From: Oceanobacillus sp. FSL K6-2867
GTDB taxonomy: Bacteria; Bacillota; Bacilli; Bacillales; Amphibacillaceae
NCBI RefSeq assembly: GCF_037963145.1
Contig: NZ_CP150144.1
Location: forward strand, 1,550,001-1,614,000
DNA length: 64,000 nt
Reading direction: 5' to 3'
Shown here: piece after piece, positions 16,838-24,952 of the stretch
Numbering within the stretch: position 1 is the first letter of the stretch
Layout of the letters: each line of letters starts with the position of its first letter
Translations under genes and position numbers: made by a program
Notes under the pieces: model-generated
The model's input: the letters and a program-made list of their open reading frames with translations, nothing else
The model's database searches: none
What the model was told of the DNA's origin: nothing

Positions 16838-16963
16838 CGCTGACGAGGTTAGCTTTCGGGTTAGGACTATGGAAACAGTAAGCCCCTCCGTAAAATAGGA
16901 TTCACCCCACGCGGAATTCCGCAGTAATGATTGGGTCCCCCGTTCTTACAATAAGATTAAGCG
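16838..16963 (-). promoter_or_regulatory. c-di-AMP riboswitch (ydaO/yuaA type)
   Basis: On the minus strand the conserved blocks appear in order: CGCTTAAT, CGGGGGACCCAA, GGGGTGAATCC, GGAGGGGCTTA, CCCGAAAGCTAACCTCG and closing AGCG, which pairs with the first CGCT. This is the ydaO-class consensus. The class turns genes off when c-di-AMP binds, here through the following terminator (known of the class; inferred for this gene). Confidence 0.92.
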
Positions 16964-17120
16964 ATGCATATAAATTGCTTTTCTATTATACTACTAAAAC
17001 GTCATTTTTGTAAATAATAAATATTTAATAGAAATGGAGGTCTAGTTTAATTGGTCGAAAACTCAGGAGGATTAAGTAGATTTTATACTTTGCCTGTCCC
17101 CAAAATCAGCCCAAAGCAGC

Positions 17121-17167
17121 CTAAAATGGTTCCGATCATCCATCTAATGATTGGAACCATTTTTTAG
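17121..17167. terminator. bidirectional terminator after the ABC transporter operon
   Basis: AAAATGGTTCC with ATCAT pairs with ATGAT and GGAACCATTTT, giving a long stem with one internal mismatch. T-runs lie on both sides. It is about 70 bases past the minus-strand permease stop. Confidence 0.8.
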
Positions 17168-17232
17168 CAAACTTACCATATAAGCTGTTCTTTATTTTAT
17201 AAATAACAGTGAGTATTCACTGCAGCTTATAC

Positions 17233-17943
17233 TTACTCATCCAGCTCCCGTTTTTTAAATACAATAACGGTTGCAACTATCCCTGCAATCACCCAAGCTA
17301 CAATGATACCTAAGTTTCCAAGTACATCACCAAAACCTGATCCTGCTTCAACAGCATTGGCTAGCTCAATCAATTGAATATTTGGTAAATAATCAATGAC
17401 AGAAAGGATAGGATACTCTTCCACAAGCGCTTGGAACATCGACCCAAAACCGAAAATAAACATAACTGGTAAAATGAGTACAGAAGCTTCAATAACGGTT
17501 CTAGAGACTAATCCCATCAGTGTTCCTAAAGCAATGTAAAACAAACTGGAAATAACAATCGCAATTACTATAATACCTATATTCGCAGGTTCATAACCCA
17601 TTATCATTGTACAAAGAATAATTGTTATTGCAGATAAAATAAAGGTTACTAAGCTTTTGCCACCAAGGATTTCCGGTATAGTTGCTGGTGAAAGCATCAG
17701 TCCACGCAGTGTATTCTTTTCTTTCTCTTCAGCTATAATCGAACATTGCAGGAATGCTGTTACAAGCGATAAGGTCAAGTTAATTACTAAAAAGTGAACT
17801 TCTACCGTAATATTTTCCATCCTACTATAGAAGAAAGCAAAAATGAGCGGCATCAGAATTGTTGTGGAGACATACATATTCTTATATAAATCCTTCATAT
17901 CCTTTTGGAAAATTGCAATTACACGCTTCATTGAAAAAGTCAT
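17233..17943 (-). CDS. ABC-2 type transporter permease (NatB/drug-export type)
   Basis: 236 residues with six membrane segments (about 20-38, 50-72, 95-120, 128-150, 155-180, 210-230) in the ABC-2 fold. A conserved EEKEKNTLRGLMLSPA stretch after TM2 and EASVLILPVMFIFG in the fifth helix fit bacterial drug or bacteriocin exporters. The start ATG overlaps the ATPase stop by 4 bases, so the pair is coupled. The divergent-looking regulator upstream (18963-20021) probably controls it. Confidence 0.88.
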   Translation of the reverse strand: MTFSMKRVIAIFQKDMKDLYKNMYVSTTILMPLIFAFFYSRMENITVEVHFLVINLTLSLVTAFLQCSIIAEEKEKNTLRGLMLSPATIPEILGGKSLVTFILSAITIILCTMIMGYEPANIGIIVIAIVISSLFYIALGTLMGLVSRTVIEASVLILPVMFIFGFGSMFQALVEEYPILSVIDYLPNIQLIELANAVEAGSGFGDVLGNLGIIVAWVIAGIVATVIVFKKRELDE

Positions 17944-18788
17944 ACTAATTCCCTCCCTGTTACTTCTACAAAAATATCTCCCAATGTTGGTTCATTTGAA
18001 TGAATGGATACAATCTGATCGGTTGATAAATAGTTATAAATTTCATCCGCGCCTTTTGATCCACCTGGTAAATTTAACTTCCGGCCATCTTTTAATTCAA
18101 CTGTTACAGAGGTATCCGAAAATTGTCTGCGCAGCACTCTTGGCTCATCGAGCAATTGGATTTTCCCTTTATGCAGGAATGCAACGCGTTTACATAGTGC
18201 TTCTGCTTCGCTCATATCATGTGTAGTCAGAAAAATCGTTGTTCCTTTTTCATTCAATTTGCGGAGTCCATCATGAATATGCTTGGAGTTTGCGGGATCT
18301 AAAGCAGATGTTGGTTCATCTAAAAACAACAATTCCGGTTCATGCAGGAAAGCTCTTGCTAACGTTACACGCTGCAGCATTCCTTTGGAAAGCTTTGAAA
18401 CTACCTTTTTCGTATCCTCCGTCAAGTTAACCATCCCAAGGACTTCATTAATTCGTTTTGTTGGTACATCATAAAGATCGCAATATAGTTTCAAATTGTC
18501 ATAAATTGATAAACGTTGGTATAACCCGCTATTATCTGTAATAACCCCAATTTTTTTTCGATAGGATGGCTTATTTAAGGAAGCTGCTGGTATATTAAAT
18601 ACAGAAGCATCTCCAGAGGTCTGGATCAATTGTCCAGTGAGAATTTTTATTGTTGTCGTCTTCCCGGAACCACTCGGACCTAAAAAACCAAATGTCTCTC
18701 CTTTTTTCACTTGAAAACTTACATCTTCCAATGCAGCTTTATTGCCAAAAATTTTTGCTAATGATTTCACTTCAATAATGTTTTCCAA
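17940..18788 (-). CDS. ABC transporter ATP-binding protein
   Basis: 282 residues from a TTG start with GGGGAGG 7 bases upstream. Complete ATPase motifs: Walker A GPSGSGKTT (about residues 38-46), Q-loop near 80, signature LSKGM (about 132-136), Walker B LLFLDEPTSALD (about 152-163), switch His in TTHD (about 187). A C-terminal regulatory tail of about 60 residues follows (VTVELKDGRKLNLPG). It powers the ABC-2 permease that follows. This intact ATPase contrasts with the degenerate one encoded next door. Confidence 0.92.
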   Translation of the reverse strand: MENIIEVKSLAKIFGNKAALEDVSFQVKKGETFGFLGPSGSGKTTTIKILTGQLIQTSGDASVFNIPAASLNKPSYRKKIGVITDNSGLYQRLSIYDNLKLYCDLYDVPTKRINEVLGMVNLTEDTKKVVSKLSKGMLQRVTLARAFLHEPELLFLDEPTSALDPANSKHIHDGLRKLNEKGTTIFLTTHDMSEAEALCKRVAFLHKGKIQLLDEPRVLRRQFSDTSVTVELKDGRKLNLPGGSKGADEIYNYLSTDQIVSIHSNEPTLGDIFVEVTGRELV

Positions 18789-18846
18789 AATTCTTCCTCC
18801 CCGTAAATCACTTTTGTTTGTGACTCTAGATTAAATGGAAAATGAA

Positions 18847-18966
18847 GTGAAAACAGCATATTTCTAATGAAAAGAGTATTTTTCAAGGTGAATGGAGTAT
18901 ATTTTGCAGTGAATTATCTAATTAGTAAGCCTTGATTTTCCGCTTTTTCCAATGAACGGAGCTTAT
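18847..18966. promoter_or_regulatory. phased direct-repeat array, candidate LytTR-type operator
   Basis: Similar 12- to 15-base words of the form RTGAANNRAGYATWT occur at 18847 (GTGAAAACAGCATAT), 18867 (ATGAAAAGAGTATTT), 18888 (GTGAATGGAGTATAT), 18909 (GTGAATTATCTAATT, weaker) and 18952 (ATGAACGGAGCTTAT). Steps are 20, 21, 21 and 43 bases, about two or four helix turns. The array fills the gap between the ABC operon start and the end of the ABC/LytTR fusion gene. LytTR proteins usually bind such spaced direct repeats. Confidence 0.65.
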
Positions 18967-20021
18967 TTAAGGCCGAGCAGATCTTTTAATTCTGCCATTT
19001 TTGTTTTTGAAAGTGGCACTTGTGACTTTTCCTTATCATCCAAAATCAAACTATAGCTATTTCGGGTCCATGTAATTACCTCGCGAACCTTCTGTAAATT
19101 TACAATATAGGATCGGTGACATCTGAAGAATCCAAAATGCTGCAAGCGGTCTTCTAAATTGGTTAAGGTGAGTGAGCTTGGAAATGCTTCTCCTTTTATG
19201 TAAATATTTGCTTGACCATCATTACTCTCAATGTAGTCAATCTCGGGTGGGTCAAATAAAACAATTTTGTCATTGACCTTCGTTGGAATTTTATTCAATT
19301 GAATTGGCTTTGGACCTTTCTCATTATCTGTTTCTTCTGCTGGAATTAATTCTGTATCCTTTTCTTCTGCTGCATCTTCCTCTGTTTCTGTCTCAATAAT
19401 TCGTAGTCCATCTTCATCCAGCCGATAAACACAATCAGCGACCGTAACAGCACTCTCCATATTTCCAGTTAATATAAGTATGCTTTTGCCTATTTCTTGT
19501 ATTTTTCTCGTGATATTAATAAATACACGTTTTGTTTCCATGTCTACATTCAAGTCCGGCTCCTCAAAAACAAATAAAGAAGGTGCCTGAATTAGTAAAC
19601 GTCCATATTGCACACGTTTCATCTCCGAAAATGTTAAGTCTCTAATTCTTTTATTCTTCTTTTCTTGCAGCTGTGTTAAATGGATAATTTGTTCTAACTC
19701 CAGTTCCACTTCATATAGTTTATTAAAAAAACGTAAATACTCAGAAACCGTTAATCTCTCATACATCCCTTCTTCAAAAAAACAAATGCCAAGGTTGTTC
19801 AAAAATCTCCGTTTGTCTTCTGCAATGGTTACATTTTTAACCCGAATTTCCCCATTTACCACAGGGATTTTTCCAAGAATCATATTTAAAAGCGTACTCC
19901 GAACATTTAGTGATGAATAAATTGCTGTAATATGTCCTTCAGCAATTTCTAAATTAAAAGCGGAAAACAGCTGTGTATCTTTTTCATGTTTTTCTATATT
20001 TTTCATTGTTAAAATTGTCAT
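18963..20021 (-). CDS. degenerate ABC-ATPase domain fused to LytTR DNA-binding domain
   Basis: 352 residues. Residues 1-205 follow the ABC-ATPase fold (MKNIEKHEKD start, NGEIRVKNV, LTVSEYLRFF) but the active site is worn. The Walker A region reads YSSLNVRSTLL, without the glycines and with Arg41 for Lys. The signature region is LTFSEMKRV. Walker B LFVFEEP has Glu153 in the Asp place. The switch His is Asn187. An acidic linker (210-235) leads to a LytTR domain at 245-350 (DYIESNDGQANIYI, FFRCHRSYIVNL). Probable job: regulates the neighbouring ABC transporter, with the dead ATPase domain as sensor or docking module (inference). It lies just upstream of the transporter on the same strand. Confidence 0.88.
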   Translation of the reverse strand: MTILTMKNIEKHEKDTQLFSAFNLEIAEGHITAIYSSLNVRSTLLNMILGKIPVVNGEIRVKNVTIAEDKRRFLNNLGICFFEEGMYERLTVSEYLRFFNKLYEVELELEQIIHLTQLQEKKNKRIRDLTFSEMKRVQYGRLLIQAPSLFVFEEPDLNVDMETKRVFINITRKIQEIGKSILILTGNMESAVTVADCVYRLDEDGLRIIETETEEDAAEEKDTELIPAEETDNEKGPKPIQLNKIPTKVNDKIVLFDPPEIDYIESNDGQANIYIKGEAFPSSLTLTNLEDRLQHFGFFRCHRSYIVNLQKVREVITWTRNSYSLILDDKEKSQVPLSKTKMAELKDLLGLK

Positions 20022-20261
20022 TTTATCAGCCTTTCATTATTCCGTCTTTTGTGGATGTAGGAATTGATGATGTAATTATCCTCTATGGGCAACTGACTGT
20101 GTAAAACATTTGTTTATAACAGTATTCAGTATGTTACTTTTATAACTCTTCTGTATAGCAGACTACATTAGTTATACCATGTTTTCCATGTTAATAATGA
20201 CAAAAGTTAAAAAATTTGTTAAGCTTAGAGTTGAATTCAAATGTATATCGTTATTTAAACT

Positions 20262-20354
20262 ACTAGGGGTGCCCAAAATATGGGCTGAGAGGGAAGCGTA
20301 CCAATTCCCGACTCTTATGGACCTGATCTGGTTAATGCCAGCGGAGGGAAGTAG
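20262..20354 (+). promoter_or_regulatory. TPP riboswitch (THI element)
   Basis: Conserved parts in order: CTAGGGGTGCCC, ATGGGCTGAGAGGG, CCCGACTCTTATGGACCTGATCTGG, TTAATGCCAGCGGAGGGAAGT (broken here for length). It lies upstream of a thiamine salvage operon and is followed by a terminator, so thiamine pyrophosphate should stop transcription. Confidence 0.96.
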
Positions 20355-20390
20355 TCTGACATATGTCCAAACTATTTTTCACACGTATCA

Positions 20391-20420
20391 AGCTGGGTCC
20401 CAATGGATCTAGCTTTTTTT
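20391..20420 (+). terminator. terminator of the TPP riboswitch
   Basis: AGCTGGGTCC and GGATCTAGCT pair over 10 positions with two G-U pairs around a CAAT loop, followed by seven T residues. Confidence 0.9.
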
Positions 20421-20542
20421 GCGTCCAATTCCAGCAACGCGGCCGCAGCTGAATTCCAAAATTCAGTGACCAGGACTTGCTGTACAGAAGTGCACTGATT
20501 TATATCACTGCCTTTTGTATTACCCCAGAAATGGAGGAACTG

Positions 20543-21028
20543 ATGAATCGAACACGTTTATTAACTACCATGGCTGTATTTATTGCAATCGGCACGATTA
20601 CTGCTCAATTGCTATGGTTTCCCGCTGGAATCGCTAGAGCCTATCCTGTTCAGCATGCAATTAATGTCATGACAGCAGTTACGCTCGGACCAGGACCAGC
20701 CGTCGTTATCGCTTTTATGATCAGCTTACTTCGCAATATGCTCGGGCTAGGTACATTATTAGCATTTCCAGGTGCAATGGTTGGTGCCTTTTTAGCAGGC
20801 TACCTTTATAAAAAATCCGGAAAAAATGCACTGGCTGCTGTTGGCGAAGGCGTTGGAAGCGGGATTTTCGGTGCACTTTTCGCTGTACCATTTGCTTCTA
20901 TCTTTATGGGAAGCTCTGCCGGAGCATTTGCCTTTATCCCACCTTTTTTAGTTAGTAGTATTACTGGTTCCCTGATTGGCTTATTTATCGTTTCAAGAGT
21001 TGCAAGTAAACGTTTAATTCGTCATTAA
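20543..21028 (+). CDS. thiW: energy-coupling factor transporter S component ThiW
   Basis: 161 residues from ATG 20543, with GGAGG upstream; the longer frame from 20477 has no ribosome site. Five or six hydrophobic segments and the motifs RAYPVQHAINVMTAVTLGPGPA and FPGAMVGAFLAGYLY are typical of ThiW. It binds a thiamine precursor, probably the thiazole moiety, and works with a shared ECF ATPase module encoded elsewhere. It is the first gene behind the TPP riboswitch, in line with the thiazole kinase gene downstream. Confidence 0.93.
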   Translation: MNRTRLLTTMAVFIAIGTITAQLLWFPAGIARAYPVQHAINVMTAVTLGPGPAVVIAFMISLLRNMLGLGTLLAFPGAMVGAFLAGYLYKKSGKNALAAVGEGVGSGIFGALFAVPFASIFMGSSAGAFAFIPPFLVSSITGSLIGLFIVSRVASKRLIRH

Positions 21029-21105
21029 ATTGCACGATTTATACAAGGATTAATAAAAATAACACTTACATGTGAGAAATCTTTCAATAGGACGGTGTAT
21101 AACCA

Positions 21106-21927
21106 ATGAAACAAGTAGCATGTGCACTTACAATTGCCGGAACAGATCCAAGCGGTGGAGCAGGTATCCACGCTGATTTAAAAACATTCCAAGAGCTGCA
21201 AAGCTATGGAATGTCCGTTATTACCTCGGTTGTAGCCCAGAATACAACAGGTGTTCAAGCAATTCACCATGTACCACTTAAAATTATTGAACAGCAACTG
21301 GACTCCGTGATTTCCGATATGCCTATTCACGCACTAAAAACCGGAATGATCGCCAATCAAGATATGATGGAAGTTATCCAGAAAAAAATAGCAGCCCTTC
21401 AAGTTCCATATGTCATGGACCCTGTTATGGTTGCGACGAGTGGAGATGCTTTAATAGAAGAAGAGGCACGTGATTATTTACGCAAGCAGCTTTTACCACT
21501 CACCACACTTGTAACTCCAAATATTCCAGAAGCGGAATTTCTAATTGAAGAACCGATTGAAACAACAGCTGATATGAAACAGGCCGCAGAGCTGCTTGTT
21601 AAGAAATTCGGTGTTGGCGCTGCCCTAATCAAAGGCGGGCACAGAGAAGGCGAAGCAATTGATTTCCTGTATGACGGCTCAAACATACACAGCTTCTCAG
21701 CAGAGCGAATTGATACAAAAAACACGCATGGAACTGGCTGTACGTATGCAGCTGCAATTACTGCCTATTTAAGTAAAGGATTATCTTTGTATGACGCTGT
21801 TAAAAATGGAAAGGAATTTGTCACTGCGGCAATTAAGCATTCCTTCGATCTTGGATCTGGAAGTGGTCCAACAAACCATTGGGCAATACGGAAAGAAGGT
21901 GCTAAACATGAATTCACAAATTATTAA
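21106..21927 (+). CDS. thiD: hydroxymethylpyrimidine/phosphomethylpyrimidine kinase
   Basis: 273 residues, normal for ThiD. The N-terminal TIAGTDPSGGAGIHADLKTF (residues 9-28) is the substrate-binding signature. VMDPVMVATSGDAL (about 104-117), LIKGGH (about 174-179) and the anion-hole motif THGTGCTYAAAI (about 205-216, catalytic Asp replaced in register by the GTGC turn residues) follow the ribokinase fold. It phosphorylates HMP twice for thiamine synthesis. It overlaps thiM by 20 bases. Confidence 0.95.
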   Translation: MKQVACALTIAGTDPSGGAGIHADLKTFQELQSYGMSVITSVVAQNTTGVQAIHHVPLKIIEQQLDSVISDMPIHALKTGMIANQDMMEVIQKKIAALQVPYVMDPVMVATSGDALIEEEARDYLRKQLLPLTTLVTPNIPEAEFLIEEPIETTADMKQAAELLVKKFGVGAALIKGGHREGEAIDFLYDGSNIHSFSAERIDTKNTHGTGCTYAAAITAYLSKGLSLYDAVKNGKEFVTAAIKHSFDLGSGSGPTNHWAIRKEGAKHEFTNY

Positions 21928-22678
21928 AAGCGTACGGGAAAAGACACCACTCATTCATCATTTAACGAACCAAGTTGTGATGAATTTTACCGCAAATGGT
22001 CTATTAGCCTTTGGCGGCGCTCCCGTAATGGCAAAAGCCGAAGAGGAAGCAGAGGATATGGCTTCTATTGCGGATGGTCTTTTAATAAATATTGGTACCT
22101 TAACAGCAAACGATCTAGATGCAATGATACTTGCTGGTAAAAAGGCAAATGAAAAAGGAATTCCCGTTGTACTCGACCCAGTAGGTGTTGCTGCAACGAC
22201 ATTTCGGACAGCTGCTGTTAAACAAATTTTAAAAGAGGTAAAGCCTACTGCTATCAAAGGAAATGCAGGTGAATTAGCATATCTAGCCGATATCCCTTGG
22301 CAAACAAAAGGCGTAGAATCTATCGGAGATGGTAATGCAGAAGAAATTGCTCAGCGTGTAGCAAAGGCGTACGAAACGACTGCCGTTGTTACCGGTAAAA
22401 CAGATATTATTTGTACTGGAGAGTCCTGTATCCTAAATCATACGGGGCACCCAACTTTAGCTAAAGTAACAGGAGCTGGTTGTTTGCTAGGCTCTATACT
22501 GACTGCCTGTTTAACAACCGATGACCCAATTGAAGAGCAAGCATTGACAGCTGTTCAATTTTACGGATTAGCCGCCTCCCATGCAGCCGCTAGTCCATCA
22601 GTAAATGGCTCAGGGACATTTGTTGCGCCATTCATCGATGCCCTTTCACTTGAAGTAGAACAACTGGAGGGAAAATAA
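21908..22678 (+). CDS. thiM: hydroxyethylthiazole kinase
   Basis: 256 residues from ATG 21908, inside the end of thiD; the frame is open further upstream only because it overlaps that gene. Motifs: LIHHLTNQVVMNFTANGLLA (about 16-35), GGAPVMA, VVLDPVGVAATTFR (about 92-105), IKGNAGE, and GAGCLLGSIL near 190 with the catalytic Cys region. It salvages thiazole by phosphorylation, next to the ThiW uptake component. Confidence 0.95.
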   Translation: MNSQIIKSVREKTPLIHHLTNQVVMNFTANGLLAFGGAPVMAKAEEEAEDMASIADGLLINIGTLTANDLDAMILAGKKANEKGIPVVLDPVGVAATTFRTAAVKQILKEVKPTAIKGNAGELAYLADIPWQTKGVESIGDGNAEEIAQRVAKAYETTAVVTGKTDIICTGESCILNHTGHPTLAKVTGAGCLLGSILTACLTTDDPIEEQALTAVQFYGLAASHAAASPSVNGSGTFVAPFIDALSLEVEQLEGK

Positions 22679-22681
22679 GCA

Positions 22682-23290
22682 ATGTTATTTTTACGAAAAT
22701 ATTTTATTATGGGCAGTCAAAACTGTAATCGTGACCCAGCAAAAATACTGGAAGCTGCAGCCAAAGCTGGAATCACAGCATTTCAATTCCGCGAAAAGGG
22801 ACCTGCATCACTTAATGGTAATGCGAAACTGGAATTAGGCAAGCAGTTACGAGCCATTTGCAGACAGTACGAGATTCCGTTTATTGTAAACGATGATGCC
22901 CGGCTTGTTGAATTACTGGATGCGGACGGAATTCATGTTGGTCAGGACGATCAATCGGTAAAGGAGTTGCGTCTGGCTTTTCCAACTAAAATCATCGGAC
23001 TCTCCCTTTCTAACATGGGTGAAGTTGAAAGAAGTCCACTAGATCTTGTCGATTATATTGGTGCAGGTCCAATTTTTCCCACAACAACCAAAACAGATGC
23101 AAAAGCGGCTGTTGGTTTGGAATGGATTCAGACATTACGCACCCAATTTCCAACGCTGCCAATTGTCGGTATTGGTGGGATCAATACGAAGAATGCGAGC
23201 TCTGTTCTGCAAGCTGGGGCAGATGGAGTTTCATTTATTTCTGTGGTTACACAGGCAGAGGATATTGCTGGAGCTGTGAAAACTATTTAG
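22682..23290 (+). CDS. thiE: thiamine-phosphate synthase
   Basis: 202 residues. The TIM-barrel motifs of ThiE are present: FQFREKG (about 36-42), PFIVNDDARLVELLDADGIHVGQDD (about 62-86, quoted in part), GLSLSN, YIGAGPIFPTTTK (about 121-133) and VGIGGIN (about 160-166). It joins HMP-PP and thiazole phosphate. It starts 3 bases after the thiM stop, after GGAGGG, and closes the thiW-thiD-thiM-thiE operon. Confidence 0.95.
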   Translation: MLFLRKYFIMGSQNCNRDPAKILEAAAKAGITAFQFREKGPASLNGNAKLELGKQLRAICRQYEIPFIVNDDARLVELLDADGIHVGQDDQSVKELRLAFPTKIIGLSLSNMGEVERSPLDLVDYIGAGPIFPTTTKTDAKAAVGLEWIQTLRTQFPTLPIVGIGGINTKNASSVLQAGADGVSFISVVTQAEDIAGAVKTI

Positions 23291-23295
23291 GAGAA

Positions 23296-23329
23296 GATAT
23301 CCCAGAGTCTAACTACTGGGATATTCTTT
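23296..23329 (+). terminator. terminator of the thi operon
   Basis: GATATCCCAG and CTGGGATATT form a 9-10-bp stem followed by CTTTA. Confidence 0.8.
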
Positions 23330-23414
23330 AATCCGTAACCTAACAAAGGAAGCAAACTATCAAGTTAACACTTTTCCTGATAAGTCATCCCCATCAACAA
23401 ACAGGAAACAATCA

Positions 23415-24070
23415 CTATAAATAGAAAAAAATAGTATCCCTCAGCTTATTGCGAAAGCTTTTAATATGAACTGTTACTGTGTTATTGCCATCAACATTCA
23501 TCAGTTGCCATACATGCTCATAAATTTTTTCTTTTTCAAACGTAATAAATGGATTCTTAGCAAGAAAAAACAAAATTTCCCGCTCTTTGGCGGTTAGAAA
23601 GAGAATTTCTTCATCTAAAAATACAGCTTCATTAAAAAATCAACGCCCAGCCCATGTTTATAATGAAAGACTTGCTCATTATAATGTTTATTTGTATAGC
23701 GCTGGTATCTTCTTAGGTGAGAATGTACCCGAGCAGCCAATTCTTTCAGGCTGAACGGCTTTGTTAGACAATCATCCGCACCAAGACCTAATCCTCGTAT
23801 CTTGCTTTCATCCTCACTTTTAGCACTATCAATTAATAATGGTATATCACTTTCTAATCGAATCTGTTCACATAATGTAAAACCATCCATCTCTGGCATC
23901 ATAAGATCAATAAGCACTAAGGTATAATTATCCTCTTTGAAATCCTCCTAGCCTTCTACCCCAGTTGATGCCCAAGTCACTTCAAATCCTTCTCTAGCTA
24001 AGTGATTCCTCATAATCGAGGCAATTTCATAATCATCTTCCACGATAAGAATTTTGCTTTGTTCTGCCAT
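23415..24070 (-). pseudogene. OmpR-type response regulator, broken
   Basis: Starts MAEQSKILIVEDD at ATG 24070. An in-frame TAG after TGVEG (about codon 41), in place of a probable Trp codon, separates it from LVLIDLMMPEMDGF with the phospho-acceptor Asp. Receiver residues continue to ADDCLTKPFSLKEL. Near 23640 a one-base frameshift shifts the rest to another frame, which then reads the winged-helix domain (TAKEREILFFLAKNP, KIYEHVW, NTVTVHIKSF). It stops early after LRD. Just beyond, another frame shows FFLFIVIVSCLLMG, like the first membrane helix of a sensor kinase, but no kinase remains. The two-component system is lost. Confidence 0.85.
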
Positions 24071-24192
24071 AGGTCCTCCCCTTCTCCAACTCAAGTATAA
24101 GTCACTTTATTAACGACAACGCAAAAGTTTATTTTTAGTTAATAATTAGTGGTCAGCTAAATAAATTAGCCTTAACTGCTTACGACAGAACA

Positions 24193-24230
24193 TAAAAAAT
24201 CCTTTTCTACGTTTCCCATAGAAAAGGATT
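24193..24230 (-). terminator. terminator after the TetR gene
   Basis: AATCCTTTTCT and AGAAAAGGATT pair. On the minus strand TTTTTTATG follows. It is 16 bases past the stop. Confidence 0.85.
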
Positions 24231-24245
24231 AAAAGCTAGAAACGC

Positions 24246-24866
24246 CTATTCCCTTGGCACAATCCCATTTTCCAGAACTTGAATTATTCGATCAACCTCT
24301 TCCTCATCGTTCCAATCTCCCTCAGGAATAATAACGTATCGTGCGATAATATAAGAAAAAATAGACGAGGCAACGATTCGAATGATTGTATCGGGATGGG
24401 TTTTTATAAGCTGGCCCTTAGCCTGGTAATGTTCAACAATGTTTCTGAGTTTACCAAAAATATCTTTGCCGATATACTCAATAAACTGCTCCTTTAACTC
24501 TGGATGAAAAGGAATTTCCTGAATCAGTATCCGTAAAAGGGGCAGGTTTTTTTTAATAAATTCTTTTCTATTCTCAATCATTGCTCGAATAAAGTCTTGA
24601 AAACGTTCAAAATCCTGATCAAGAACCTTGTTCATATCTTTTTTTACCATTGGAGCAATCAGCCTCACCATCATCGGTGAAACAATCGATAACAAAAGCC
24701 CCTTTTTCGATTTAAAGTGTTTAAAAATTGTCCCCTCTGCAACTTCTGCTTTATTAGCGATTTCACTCGTGGAAGTACCTGCATAGCCTTTTTCTGCGAA
24801 TAACTCTGTTGCTGCCTCTAATATCGCTATTTGTTTTTTAGTTAATTTCGTTTCACTATTTGTCAT
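24246..24866 (-). CDS. TetR family transcriptional regulator
   Basis: 206 residues. The N-terminal helix-turn-helix is clear: AATELFAEKGYAGTSTSEIANKA and EGTIFKHFKSKKGLL (about residues 18-60). The rest is the variable ligand-binding helical domain. It is the last gene of a minus-strand operon with an ABC exporter and probably represses it. A perfect palindrome at the operon promoter is the likely target. The ATG at 24866 is preferred over a TTG just upstream; both have GAGG in range. Confidence 0.9.
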   Translation of the reverse strand: MTNSETKLTKKQIAILEAATELFAEKGYAGTSTSEIANKAEVAEGTIFKHFKSKKGLLLSIVSPMMVRLIAPMVKKDMNKVLDQDFERFQDFIRAMIENRKEFIKKNLPLLRILIQEIPFHPELKEQFIEYIGKDIFGKLRNIVEHYQAKGQLIKTHPDTIIRIVASSIFSYIIARYVIIPEGDWNDEEEVDRIIQVLENGIVPRE

Positions 24867-24952
24867 CAAATTTCGCCTCTTATCAAGTTAAACATTCCTC
24901 TTATCTAACATCATATCGAATAAGTGTCACAGGTAGCAACGAAAAGCATAAT

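Noticed and set aside
17083..17160. 25-codon minus-strand frame MVPIIRWMIGTILGCF... that looks like the tail of a membrane protein
   Set aside because: It overlaps the terminator hairpin, has no ribosome site and no upstream coding; at best a gene remnant.
20477..20542. Upstream extension of ThiW from 20477
   Set aside because: No ribosome site, and the added residues do not fit the family; ATG 20543 follows GGAGG.
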